Below are positions 20,085 through 29,000 of a DNA stretch of 64,000 bases, one piece after another; position 1 is the first letter of the stretch; every line of letters starts with the position of its first letter. The stretch is from Pseudomonas viridiflava (GTDB lineage: Bacteria; Pseudomonadota; Gammaproteobacteria; Pseudomonadales; Pseudomonadaceae): assembly GCF_900590885.1 (NCBI RefSeq), contig NZ_UUON01000024.1, positions 434,001-498,000 on the forward strand, in the 5' to 3' direction. The notes beneath the pieces were generated by a model, which was not told the origin of the DNA, did no database searches, and saw nothing but the letters and a program-made list of their open reading frames with translations. The translations under genes and the position numbers were made by a program.

Positions 20085-21041
20085 CTAGGAGGCCATGCGC
20101 AAGCGCCGGGCCTTGAGACCGGCGAGCAACGACGGCGCCAACGCCACGGTCGCAGACCCCAACACCACCACCAACGCCCCCACATACCCCAACACATTAA
20201 TCTCCTCAGCCTGCACAAACTCCGGCCACAACCACGCCGCCAACGCCACCGCCACAAACGTCACCAACGGCGTCAACGCCAATGTCGCACTCACCCGCGA
20301 CGCCTCCCAATGCGCCAACGCCTCCGCAAACGCACCATACGCCACCAACGTATTCATACAACACGCCAGCAGCAACCAGCCCTGCAACGGGCTCAACTGC
20401 AGCGCTTCCAGAGGATGCGCCCAAGGCGTGAGCAGCAACGCGCAGGTCAGATAGATCACCATCATCACCTGCAACGAATTCCACACCGTCAGCAATTGCT
20501 TCTGACCCAACGCGTAAAACACCCAGATCGAGGTCGCGAGCAGGATGGTCAGCACCCCGGCGGTGTAGGCGCCCATGGACGTGAGCAACTCATCCAGACG
20601 CTGGTTGAAAAACAGGCCAAACCCAACGATCAACACCAACAACCCCAGCACCTGGCCGCGACTGAAGCGCTCCTTGAACACAAACACGCTGGCGACCATC
20701 AAGAAGATCGGCCCCATCTGCACCACCAGTTGGGCAGTGCCAGGGCTGAGCATTTTCAAACCGACCAGGTACAACACATAGTTGCCCACCAACCCGCACA
20801 CAGCCATCGCCACCAGCCAACCGCCCCTGGGGCCGAGCACTTTACGGCTGGGTAGACGTTTGGTGAGCGCCAAATAGATGAACAGGCAACCGCCGGCCAC
20901 GGTCAGGCGAAACCAGGTGACGGTGATCGGGTCCATCACCTGCAACACCTGTTTGAGCTTGATCGGCAGAATGCCCCAGAGAAACGCGGTCAGCAGGGTC
21001 AAGCCAAAGCCATAGACCCAGCGGCCGGAAGAGATGTGCAT
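20085..21041 (-). CDS. EamA/DMT-family membrane transporter
   Basis: The 318-residue product has about ten hydrophobic helices in two homologous halves. The first EamA half starts with YGFGLTLLTAFLWGILPI and includes TVTWFRLTVAGGCLFIYLAL. The second includes LGQKQLLTVWNSLQVMMVIYL and ends in the typical inner helix GYVGALVVVLGSATVALAPS. Members export or take up amino acids, nucleobases or other small metabolites; the substrate here cannot be inferred. The start at 21041 (MHISSGRW) is the first Met of the hydrophobic frame. It lies downstream of a thiolase gene on the same strand, but a perfect 14-bp hairpin between them probably separates their transcription. Confidence 0.87.
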   Translation of the reverse strand: MHISSGRWVYGFGLTLLTAFLWGILPIKLKQVLQVMDPITVTWFRLTVAGGCLFIYLALTKRLPSRKVLGPRGGWLVAMAVCGLVGNYVLYLVGLKMLSPGTAQLVVQMGPIFLMVASVFVFKERFSRGQVLGLLVLIVGFGLFFNQRLDELLTSMGAYTAGVLTILLATSIWVFYALGQKQLLTVWNSLQVMMVIYLTCALLLTPWAHPLEALQLSPLQGWLLLACCMNTLVAYGAFAEALAHWEASRVSATLALTPLVTFVAVALAAWLWPEFVQAEEINVLGYVGALVVVLGSATVALAPSLLAGLKARRLRMAS

Positions 21042-21116
21042 GAGTGCCCCAAATGCCAGAGGAAGTGGAGCGGCATTCTAGGGGCAAGTCACGGGGTTGG
21101 GCTACGCTGGGATTCA

Positions 21117-21148
21117 AATGTGGGAGGGGGCTTGCCCCCTCCCACATT
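21117..21148. repeat. Perfect REP-derived palindrome (CTTG loop), likely thiolase terminator
   Basis: Two 14-base arms (AATGTGGGAGGGGG at 21117-21130 and its exact complement at 21135-21148) enclose a CTTG loop. It begins 2 bases after the thiolase stop, so it would form a very stable hairpin in that transcript. Confidence 0.8.
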
Positions 21149-21150
21149 AA

Positions 21151-22335
21151 TCAGCGCACGGCTTCGAAGAGGCCGGTGGCACCCATGCCGCCGCCGACAC
21201 ACATGGTGACGATGCCGTAACGCAGATTGCGCCGCTGCAACTCACGCACCAAATGCCCGACCTGCCGCGAGCCAGTCATGCCAAACGGGTGGCCGATGGA
21301 GATCGAGCCGCCGTTGACGTTGTACTTGGCGTTGTCGATTTCCAGGCGATTGCGCGCATACAGGCACTGGGACGCGAACGCCTCGTTGAGTTCCCACAGG
21401 TCGATATCCGCCACCTGCAAACCCTTGGCCTTGAGCAACTTGGGCACCGAGAACACCGGGCCGATGCCCATTTCGTCCGGCTCGCAACCGGCCACGGTAA
21501 AACCACGGAAAAACGCCTTGGGCTTGAGCCCCAGTTCCAGGGCTTTTTCCAGGCTCATCACCAGGGTCATCGAGGCGCCGTCGGACAGTTGCGAGGAGTT
21601 GCCCGCCGTTACCGAGCCGTCTTCGGCAAACACCGGCTTCAAGCCCTGCAGGCTGGCCAAGGTGGTGTCGGGGCGGTTGCAGTCGTCGCGGTCGACCACG
21701 CCTTCGAGGATCTGCACCGCGCCGGTGTGCTTATCCTCGACCCTGTACTTGACCGCCATCGGCACGATTTCATTGTCGAACAGGCCATCGGCCTGCGCCT
21801 GGGCGGTGCGCTGCTGGCTTTGCAGAGCGTAGAGGTCTTGTTCTTCACGGCTGACGTTGTAGCGGCGCGCGACGATTTCGGCGGTCTGGCCCATGGGGAA
21901 GTAGATGCCCGGCACCTGCTCTTTCAGCAGCGGGTTGATCAGGTTGTCGGTGTTGACGCTTTTCATGGTCAGGCTGATGGACTCGACGCCGCCGGCAACG
22001 ATGATGTCGCTGCACCCCGAGGCAATCTGGTTGGCCGCGATCGCAATCGCCTGCAGGCCCGACGAGCAGAAGCGGTTGAGGGTCATGCCGGCCGTGCCGG
22101 TGCCCAATTGCGAGAGCACCGCCACATTGCGCCCGATGTTGTAGCCCTGGGCGCCTTCGTTGGAGCCGGCGCCGACGATGCAATCCTCGACACTGGCCGG
22201 GTCGATACCGTTGCGGGTCAACAGCGCGTTGACGCAATGGGCTGCCATGTCATCCGGGCGGGTCTGGTTGAACTTGCCGCGAAAGGACTTGGCCAGGCCG
22301 GTTCGCACACTGTCGACGATCACTACTTCACGCAT
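21151..22335 (-). CDS. Acetyl-CoA C-acyltransferase (thiolase)
   Basis: The 394-residue product (MREVVIVDSVRTGLAK) carries all thiolase landmarks. The nucleophilic Cys is in LNRFCSSGLQAIAIAANQI near residue 89, the catalytic His in NGGSISIGHPFGMTGSRQ near residue 350, and the second Cys in CVGGGMGATGLFE at the end. It condenses or cleaves acyl-CoA and acetyl-CoA, in beta-oxidation or polyhydroxyalkanoate-type metabolism. There is no partner 3-hydroxyacyl-CoA dehydrogenase next to it, so the exact acyl chain preference is open. A GAGG ribosome site precedes the ATG. Confidence 0.94.
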   Translation of the reverse strand: MREVVIVDSVRTGLAKSFRGKFNQTRPDDMAAHCVNALLTRNGIDPASVEDCIVGAGSNEGAQGYNIGRNVAVLSQLGTGTAGMTLNRFCSSGLQAIAIAANQIASGCSDIIVAGGVESISLTMKSVNTDNLINPLLKEQVPGIYFPMGQTAEIVARRYNVSREEQDLYALQSQQRTAQAQADGLFDNEIVPMAVKYRVEDKHTGAVQILEGVVDRDDCNRPDTTLASLQGLKPVFAEDGSVTAGNSSQLSDGASMTLVMSLEKALELGLKPKAFFRGFTVAGCEPDEMGIGPVFSVPKLLKAKGLQVADIDLWELNEAFASQCLYARNRLEIDNAKYNVNGGSISIGHPFGMTGSRQVGHLVRELQRRNLRYGIVTMCVGGGMGATGLFEAVR

Positions 22336-22444
22336 GGGCTACCTCGATCTTGTCGTTGTTGGGAGATGGATCGAGGATAGATCCAGGCCCGCCCGACCGC
22401 GACGATCATTCATCCGGCGTATGCAAAAGCATGGCGAGCAGGAG

Positions 22445-23959
22445 CTATTTCTTTTTCTTCTTGTCGTGCTTGTCGGATTTGTCGAACGCCTCCTCCAACG
22501 CGCGGTTGATGGTGCGCAACACCTTGACCCGTGCCCAACGCTTGTCGTTGGCTTCCACCAACGTCCAGGGCGACACCTCGGTGCTGGTGCGGTCGACCAT
22601 GTCGCCGACGGCGGCGCGGTAGTCGTCCCATTTATCGCGGTTGCGCCAGTCGTCTTCGGTGATCTTGAAGCGCTTGAAGGGGATGTTCTCGCGAGCCTGA
22701 AAGCGTTCCAACTGGGTCTGTTTGTCGATGGCCAGCCAGAACTTGACCACGATCACGCCCGCGTCACGCAGTTGCTCTTCAAAGTCGTTGATCTCGCCAT
22801 AGGCGCGCATCCAGTCGGCCGGGGTGCAGAAGCCTTCGATGCGCTCCACCAGCACGCGGCCGTACCACGAGCGGTCGAACACGGTGAACATGCCGCGCGC
22901 GGGGATTTTCTGCCAGAACCGCCACAGGTAGGGCTGGGCGCGTTCGTCTTCGCTCGGCGCGGCAATCGGCACGATATGGTACTGGCGCGGGTCCAGCGCG
23001 GCGGCCACGCGACGAATCGCCCCGCCCTTGCCTGCTGCATCGTTGCCCTCAAATACCGTGACCAGCGCGTGCTTGCGCATGCGTTTGTCGCGCATCAGGC
23101 CGGAGAAACGCGCCTGCTCGGTGATCAGCTGTTCTTCATAATCGTCCTTGTCCAGGCGCAGGGTCAGGTCGAGGCTGTCGAGCAGGCTCTTCTTGTCCAC
23201 CGAGGCGATCAGCGGCGCCGGGTTCATGCCGCTGGGCTTGCCCTTGGGCAACTTCAGCGCGTTTTGCAGGCTTTCAAGCAGGATCTTGCCCACGGTCAGG
23301 CTGCGGTAATGCGCGTCCACGCCTTCGATCACGTGCCATGGCGCGTAGTCGCGGCTGGTACGGCGCAGGATGCGTTCACCGAAATGCACAAACTTGTCGT
23401 AGGTCTCGGACTGTTGCCAATCCAGTGGGCTGATGCGCCAGCTGTGCAGCGGGTCATCGGCCAGGGCCTTGAGGCGTGCCTTCATTTGCTTCTTGGAGAG
23501 GTGAAACCAGAACTTGAAGATCAGCGCGCCTTCGTCGCAGAGCATCTTCTCCAGGCGTTCGGCCCCGGCGATGGCCTGGTCCAGGCGCGCGTCCTTGATC
23601 TGCCCGTGCACCCGGCTTTGCAGCATCTGGCTGTACCAGTTGCCGAAAAATATGCCCATGCGGCCCTTGGCTGGCAGCTGGCGCCAGTAGCGCCAGGCCG
23701 GTGGCCGGGCCAGTTCTTCGTCGGTCTGCTGGTCGAAGGTGCGCACCTCGATGAGGCGCGGGTCCATCCATTCATTCAGCAGCTTGACGGTTTCGCCCTT
23801 GCCCGCTCCCTCGATGCCATTGATCAGGATGATCACCGGGAAGCGCTTCTGCTGTTGCAGCTCGTACTGCACCTCCAGCAGGGCTTCGCGCAGGGCCGGC
23901 ACTTCGGCGTCATAGGTGTCTTTGTCGATGGCGTGACCGATTTCGGCGGATTCGAACAT
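22445..23959 (-). CDS. pap: Polyphosphate:AMP phosphotransferase (two-domain PPK2)
   Basis: The product is 504 residues with two tandem PPK2 kinase domains. The first has Walker A INGIEGAGKGETVK near residue 53, and the second has VFEGNDAAGKGGAIRR near residue 310 with a downstream FDRSWYGRVLVERIEGF lid/Walker B block. Two-domain (class II) PPK2 enzymes move phosphate from polyphosphate to AMP to make ADP. The C-terminus is a Lys-rich tail (DKKKKK). I chose ATG 23959 (MFESAEIGHAIDKDTYD), which has GGAGC upstream and matches family N-termini. It is divergent from mnmC. Confidence 0.93.
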   Translation of the reverse strand: MFESAEIGHAIDKDTYDAEVPALREALLEVQYELQQQKRFPVIILINGIEGAGKGETVKLLNEWMDPRLIEVRTFDQQTDEELARPPAWRYWRQLPAKGRMGIFFGNWYSQMLQSRVHGQIKDARLDQAIAGAERLEKMLCDEGALIFKFWFHLSKKQMKARLKALADDPLHSWRISPLDWQQSETYDKFVHFGERILRRTSRDYAPWHVIEGVDAHYRSLTVGKILLESLQNALKLPKGKPSGMNPAPLIASVDKKSLLDSLDLTLRLDKDDYEEQLITEQARFSGLMRDKRMRKHALVTVFEGNDAAGKGGAIRRVAAALDPRQYHIVPIAAPSEDERAQPYLWRFWQKIPARGMFTVFDRSWYGRVLVERIEGFCTPADWMRAYGEINDFEEQLRDAGVIVVKFWLAIDKQTQLERFQARENIPFKRFKITEDDWRNRDKWDDYRAAVGDMVDRTSTEVSPWTLVEANDKRWARVKVLRTINRALEEAFDKSDKHDKKKKK

Positions 23960-24100
23960 GGGCAGCTCCGTTTCAAGATGGATCAAGACTAGCGGATTGG
24001 GCAACAACACGCGGGAGGAAATTCCACCCGCGCTTGCCATGGGTCAATTCAATCGCGGTTGATCGGCTAGAATGGCCGCCTTGTGTTTACCGAGCCGCCC

Positions 24101-26080
24101 ATGAACCCCATCTCCCACGCCCAGCTCGACTGGGACGACCAAGGCCGCCCGCACTCGCGGGTCTTCGATGACGTGTACTTCTCCGACCAGTCGGGCCTGG
24201 AAGAAACCCGCTACGTGTTCCTTGAGCAGAACCGTTTGCAGGAACGTTTTGCCGCGCTGGCGGACGGCGGACGGCTGGTGATCGGCGAGACCGGCTTTGG
24301 CACCGGGCTGAATTTCCTGTGTGCCTGGCAGTTGTTCGAGCAGCACGCGGTCAAAGGTGCGCGCCTGCACTTTGTCAGCGTGGAGAAATACCCGCTGAGC
24401 CACGCCGACCTGCAGCGCGCCCTGGCCCTGTGGCCGGAACTGAAGCCGTTGGCCGAACAGTTGCTGGCCCAGTACATTGCTATCCACCAGGGCTTCCAGC
24501 GCCTGGTGCTGGATAACGGCCGTGTGACCCTGACCCTGTTGATCGGCGATGCCCTGGAGCAACTGCCGCAACTGGATGCGCAGATTGACGCGTGGTTTCT
24601 CGACGGTTTCGCCCCGGCAAAAAACCCCGACATGTGGACCGCCGAGCTGTTCGCCGAACTGGCGCGGCTGGCGGCGCCGGGCTCGACCATCAGCACCTTC
24701 ACCAGCACCGGCTGGGTGCGCCGGCTGATCAACGCGGCCGGCTTCAAGATGAAGCGCACGCCGGGCATCGGGCATAAATGGGAAATCCTGCGTGGCGAGT
24801 TCCTTGGCTGGCCGGCTGAAACACCTGAGCCGGCCGTCAGCAAACCCTGGTTCGCGCGCCCTGCCCCGCTGGCCGGCCCGCGCCATGCCATGGTGATCGG
24901 CGGCGGCCTGGCCGGTTGTGCCACGGCCGCCAGCCTGGCAGCGCGCGGCTGGCAGGTCAGCCTGCTGGAACGTCACGGCGCATTGGCCCAGGAAGCTTCC
25001 GGCAACCCGCAAGGTGTGCTGTACCTCAAGCTGTCGGCCCATGGCACGGCGCTGTCCCAGCTGATATTGAGTGGCTTTGGGCATACCCGACGCCTGCTCG
25101 AACACTTGCAGCGGGGCGTCGACTGGGATGGCTGCGGCGTGCTGCAACTGGCGTTCAACGCCAAGGAGGCCGAGCGCCAGGCGCAGTTGGCCGAGGCGTT
25201 CGCGCCGGGCCTGCTGCACCTGCTTGAGCGTGAACCGGCGCAGCTCCAGGCCGGCATTGCGCTGGAGCACGGCGGGCTGTTTTACCCCGAAGGCGGCTGG
25301 GTACACCCGCCGGCATTGTGCCAATGGCAGGCCACGCACCCGCGAATCACGCTGCTGCAACACCATGAAGCCCTGGAGTTGCAGCGGGTCGACGGCCAGT
25401 GGCAGGCCCACTGTCGCGACGGCCTGCTGGTCAGCGCGAGCGTGGTGGTGCTGGCCGGCGCCGCCGAGGTAAAACGCTTCCCCTTCAGCGCCGACCTGCC
25501 GCTCAAGCGCATTCGCGGGCAAATCACCAAGCTTGCGCAAACCGCGCAAAGCCAGGCGCTGGCTACCGTGGTGTGCGCCGAGGGCTATGTGGCCCCGGCC
25601 CGCCTGGGGGAGCACACCCTCGGCGCCAGCTTCGACTTCAAGAGCGACGACCTCACGCCCACCGCCGCCGAGCACGCCGGCAACCTCGATATGCTGCGCG
25701 AGATTTCCCCCGACCTGGCCCAGCGCCTGGGCGCCGACCATATGGCCCCCGAACAGCTCGAAGGCCGCGCCGCCTTCCGCTGCACCAGCCCCGACTACCT
25801 GCCCATCGTCGGGCCGCTGGCCGAGCGCGGCGCTTTCGATGAGGCCTATGCGGCGCTGCGCAAGGATGCCCGCCAGGCGCCGGACGTGGCCTGCCCCTGG
25901 CTGGACGGTTTATACGTTAACAGCGGCCACGGCTCGCGAGGGCTGATTACTGCCCCCTTGTGTGCAGAACTGCTGGCTGCATGGCTGGAGAATGAGCCGT
26001 TGCCATTACCCAGGAGCGTGGTCGAAGCCTGCCATCCATTGCGATTTGCAGTGCGCACGTTGATTCGCGGCAAGGGCTAG
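24101..26080 (+). CDS. mnmC: Bifunctional tRNA modification enzyme MnmC (MnmD methyltransferase + FAD oxidoreductase)
   Basis: The 659-residue protein has both halves. Residues 1-235 are the SAM-dependent methyltransferase (LVIGETGFGTGLNFLCAWQLF; FLDGFAPAKNPDMW). From about residue 262 comes an FAD-binding domain (AMVIGGGLAGCATAASLAARG, then LYVNSGHGSRGLITAPLCAELLA near the end). It converts cmnm5(s2)U34 to nm5 and then mnm5(s2)U34 in tRNA. ATG 24101 (MNPISHAQLDWDDQGRPHS) fits family N-termini. The gene is convergent with the giant NEL effector gene and the two stop codons interlock in one CTAG. Confidence 0.96.
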   Translation: MNPISHAQLDWDDQGRPHSRVFDDVYFSDQSGLEETRYVFLEQNRLQERFAALADGGRLVIGETGFGTGLNFLCAWQLFEQHAVKGARLHFVSVEKYPLSHADLQRALALWPELKPLAEQLLAQYIAIHQGFQRLVLDNGRVTLTLLIGDALEQLPQLDAQIDAWFLDGFAPAKNPDMWTAELFAELARLAAPGSTISTFTSTGWVRRLINAAGFKMKRTPGIGHKWEILRGEFLGWPAETPEPAVSKPWFARPAPLAGPRHAMVIGGGLAGCATAASLAARGWQVSLLERHGALAQEASGNPQGVLYLKLSAHGTALSQLILSGFGHTRRLLEHLQRGVDWDGCGVLQLAFNAKEAERQAQLAEAFAPGLLHLLEREPAQLQAGIALEHGGLFYPEGGWVHPPALCQWQATHPRITLLQHHEALELQRVDGQWQAHCRDGLLVSASVVVLAGAAEVKRFPFSADLPLKRIRGQITKLAQTAQSQALATVVCAEGYVAPARLGEHTLGASFDFKSDDLTPTAAEHAGNLDMLREISPDLAQRLGADHMAPEQLEGRAAFRCTSPDYLPIVGPLAERGAFDEAYAALRKDARQAPDVACPWLDGLYVNSGHGSRGLITAPLCAELLAAWLENEPLPLPRSVVEACHPLRFAVRTLIRGKG

Positions 26081-29000
26081 ATCGGGCACTGCAGCGTCAG
26101 CGGTTTATCCGCATCCTCCAGCGCTGTGCGGGTCAGGCGTTCCACCAGTTGCTCGCGGGCTTGCTGATGGTCGGTCTGCAGCTCGAGCGCCTGGGCCAGG
26201 TAGGTACCGGCGGCAACGTCCAGCGCGTTGTATCGGGCGTCGAAGGCGTGGCTCACGCGGGTGAATTCGGCAGCGAACTGACGCTTGAGGTACTCCAGCC
26301 AAAACCCCTGGCGTGCCAGGAATCGCCCCAGATCGGAGCTCAATTCCCGCGAGGTGACTTGCACGATCGCCTCGGCCAGGTCCTCCTGGCTCACACCACC
26401 GACGTCACGGTAGGTGATGCTTTCCGGCTGCCCCGGCAGGTCCAGGGTCTTGGCCAACCCGCTGCGGTACACCAGGCGCACGGCGAGTTGGTCGGCAATG
26501 TTTTTACGGCGGCTGAAGACGTCGGAAATACTGTCTACTTGCTCCAGGCGAAACAGCCCACGCCCCAGTTTGAGCAGAATCGCGACACTGGGCCGGGTCA
26601 CGCCGGCTTCTTTCATGGCCTTGTCGAGCATCACCGTGACTTCCATTTCACTGAAGCTGTAGGCCGCCGCGTCCACGCAATTGGGCTCGCCCCGCGCCAG
26701 GTTGAATAACAACTCGCGCAGTTCGTTGTCCTTGATGGCCGCGTCCATCACCTGCCACACCCGCCGGATCAGGTCTTGGCGCACCTGCTTGTATTGCGGG
26801 GTATCGACCATCTGCCGCAGCACGCCGAAAAAATCCCCGGAGCGCCAGTCATCCTTGAGCAACTCCCATTTGGCCCGGCGCTCGAGATACACATCGGCGG
26901 TCTCTCCTTCAAGCCAGGCCTGGCTCGAGCGCAGTTCACTCAGCAGGGCGATGTCGTCGTCCTGCACGCCCATGCCCACGCCTGTGCGGCGGCGATATTC
27001 GTCGAGGTCCTGGCGGCCCTGCAGCGAGATCGGGTTGAGCCGCAGGTTGATTTTTTCGGTCACCGCGACGGGCGCGCTGAAGAGCTCCGAGGGCAATTCG
27101 ACAATGAGGTTTTCCCGCAGGTTGGCGTCTTCCAGGTGCAAGCGCGTGAGCAACCCCTCGGGCAATTCCCGGGCACGGGTGTCGCGCAGGTTCAGGTGCT
27201 GCAACTGATCCATGTGCGCGACCGAAGGCGTTTCACCCAAAGGGTTGCTGCTTAAATCCAGGGCGCGCAGACCACGCATGGCTTGCAACTTTCTGGTGGT
27301 GGCGTCGGTAAGGTTGAGCCGGTTGTGTGCCAGGCTCAGGCGCTCAAGCGCCGGCATGTGGGACAGCACTTCGGGCAACCAGGTGAGCTGGTTGTTGTCC
27401 AGTTCCAGTGCGCGCAGCCCTTTGAACGCCTTGAGGAAATACGCGACATCGGTGTCCAGCTGCATGTTTTTCAGGGACAGCCGCTGCACATGGCCAAAGT
27501 CGATATCTTCCGGCAACGTCGGCAGTTTGCCGACGCGCATGTCGTCCAGGCTCAGGCCATACACCGAGGTACGCTGTGCATCCTTCAACCGGGTCTGGTG
27601 GCGCCAGGCACTGCGCAAACGGTCGGCCACTTGTTGACGGCTATGGCGATAGTCCTCGAGGCGGCCGGGGAGCGTGCGCATGTCCGCATCCTGTTGCACC
27701 CAGGCCTTGAGCAGTGCTTGCAGCTTGGCCAGTTGCTGTTCGCGTTGGCGCACGGCAGTGGCCCGCGACACATCGTCATCGCCCAGGCTCTCGATCAGTT
27801 CGCGGGCCTGTGGCTCGGTGAAGAACGGGTACAGGCCGATGACCTTACGCACCAGGGTTCGCTGCGCACGTGTCAGCGGCGCCGGCGGCACAGGGTCGAT
27901 CACCTGGCAGGCCCCGAGCGGCGCGACCGGTTCGGCAGGCACCTCGCTGCGCACCGTCAGCGCGCGGTCGAGCAGCTGATAACGCAGGCGCTGGGCATCC
28001 GATACGCTGCTGCCCCCAATGTCCAACGCGGTGCGCATGCTGACGGGCAACGCCTGCAACGTCGCGCGATAGAACCCTTGCGGGCCGCTGAAGAGTTCGC
28101 CCAAGGCCCGCCCGTCGCGCTCAAAGGCCGTGTATTGCTCGGCGTTCCTGACCACGATGCGGGTGTGCGTGGTGATCGCATCGCCAACCCGTTCCAGCAC
28201 CGGGCCATTGATCGCCCCGTCGCGCAGTTGCAACTGAAACCCCGACGGCCAACCCGGCAATTGCCGTAACAGGCGCAAGGAAAATCCATGGGCCTGGGCG
28301 TCTGCCAACTGCGGCAAATGAAAGCTGGCCGTAAGGCGCTCGTGCTGGATCTGCACCAGCGCCTCGCGCGCCGACTGGGCCAGCGCCAACGGCACACGGC
28401 GCTCGTCGCGCAGGTGAATGCGGTCGACACTGCTGGCGTTGGCGATCACCTCTTCGGCGATCTTCGCGGGCAGGCCCGGCACCTGCTCGATCAGCCGCGC
28501 CTGCTCGGGCCCCGCGACCTGGTCATAGGCCGCGTAGAGCCGTTGATGCAGGGGTTTGCAGTCGGTTTTCAAGGTCTGCGCCAGGCGCCGTGCCAACGCC
28601 TCTTGCGGGGTTTCGCCGGAGGTGGCAAGCGCGTCGCCCATCAGCGCGTCGAGCTCATTCTGGTACACGCCGTCGGTCACGCCCAGCAGCACTTCACCTT
28701 CTTCCAGCCGATCATGGGTGATGGGCACGCTCAATTCATTGTCGATGCGCGCATCCGCCGGGAACGTTGCCGCGACGTGGCCTTCGGCGTCCAGCACCTC
28801 AAGGTAGCGCCCACGGGGCCAGCCCGGCATCAGCGGCAAGGCCTCCAGTTGCAGGGCGAGGTTTTCCCGGGTGAAGGGCTGGCGCTTTTCCAGGCGCCAG
28901 ATCAAGTCCTGAATCTTCTGGTCCAGGCCGAACCGCTGGATGCTGTCCTGCACACTGCCCGGCAGCCCGAGGTTTTCCCGGCCCCACGCCTGCACCTGGG

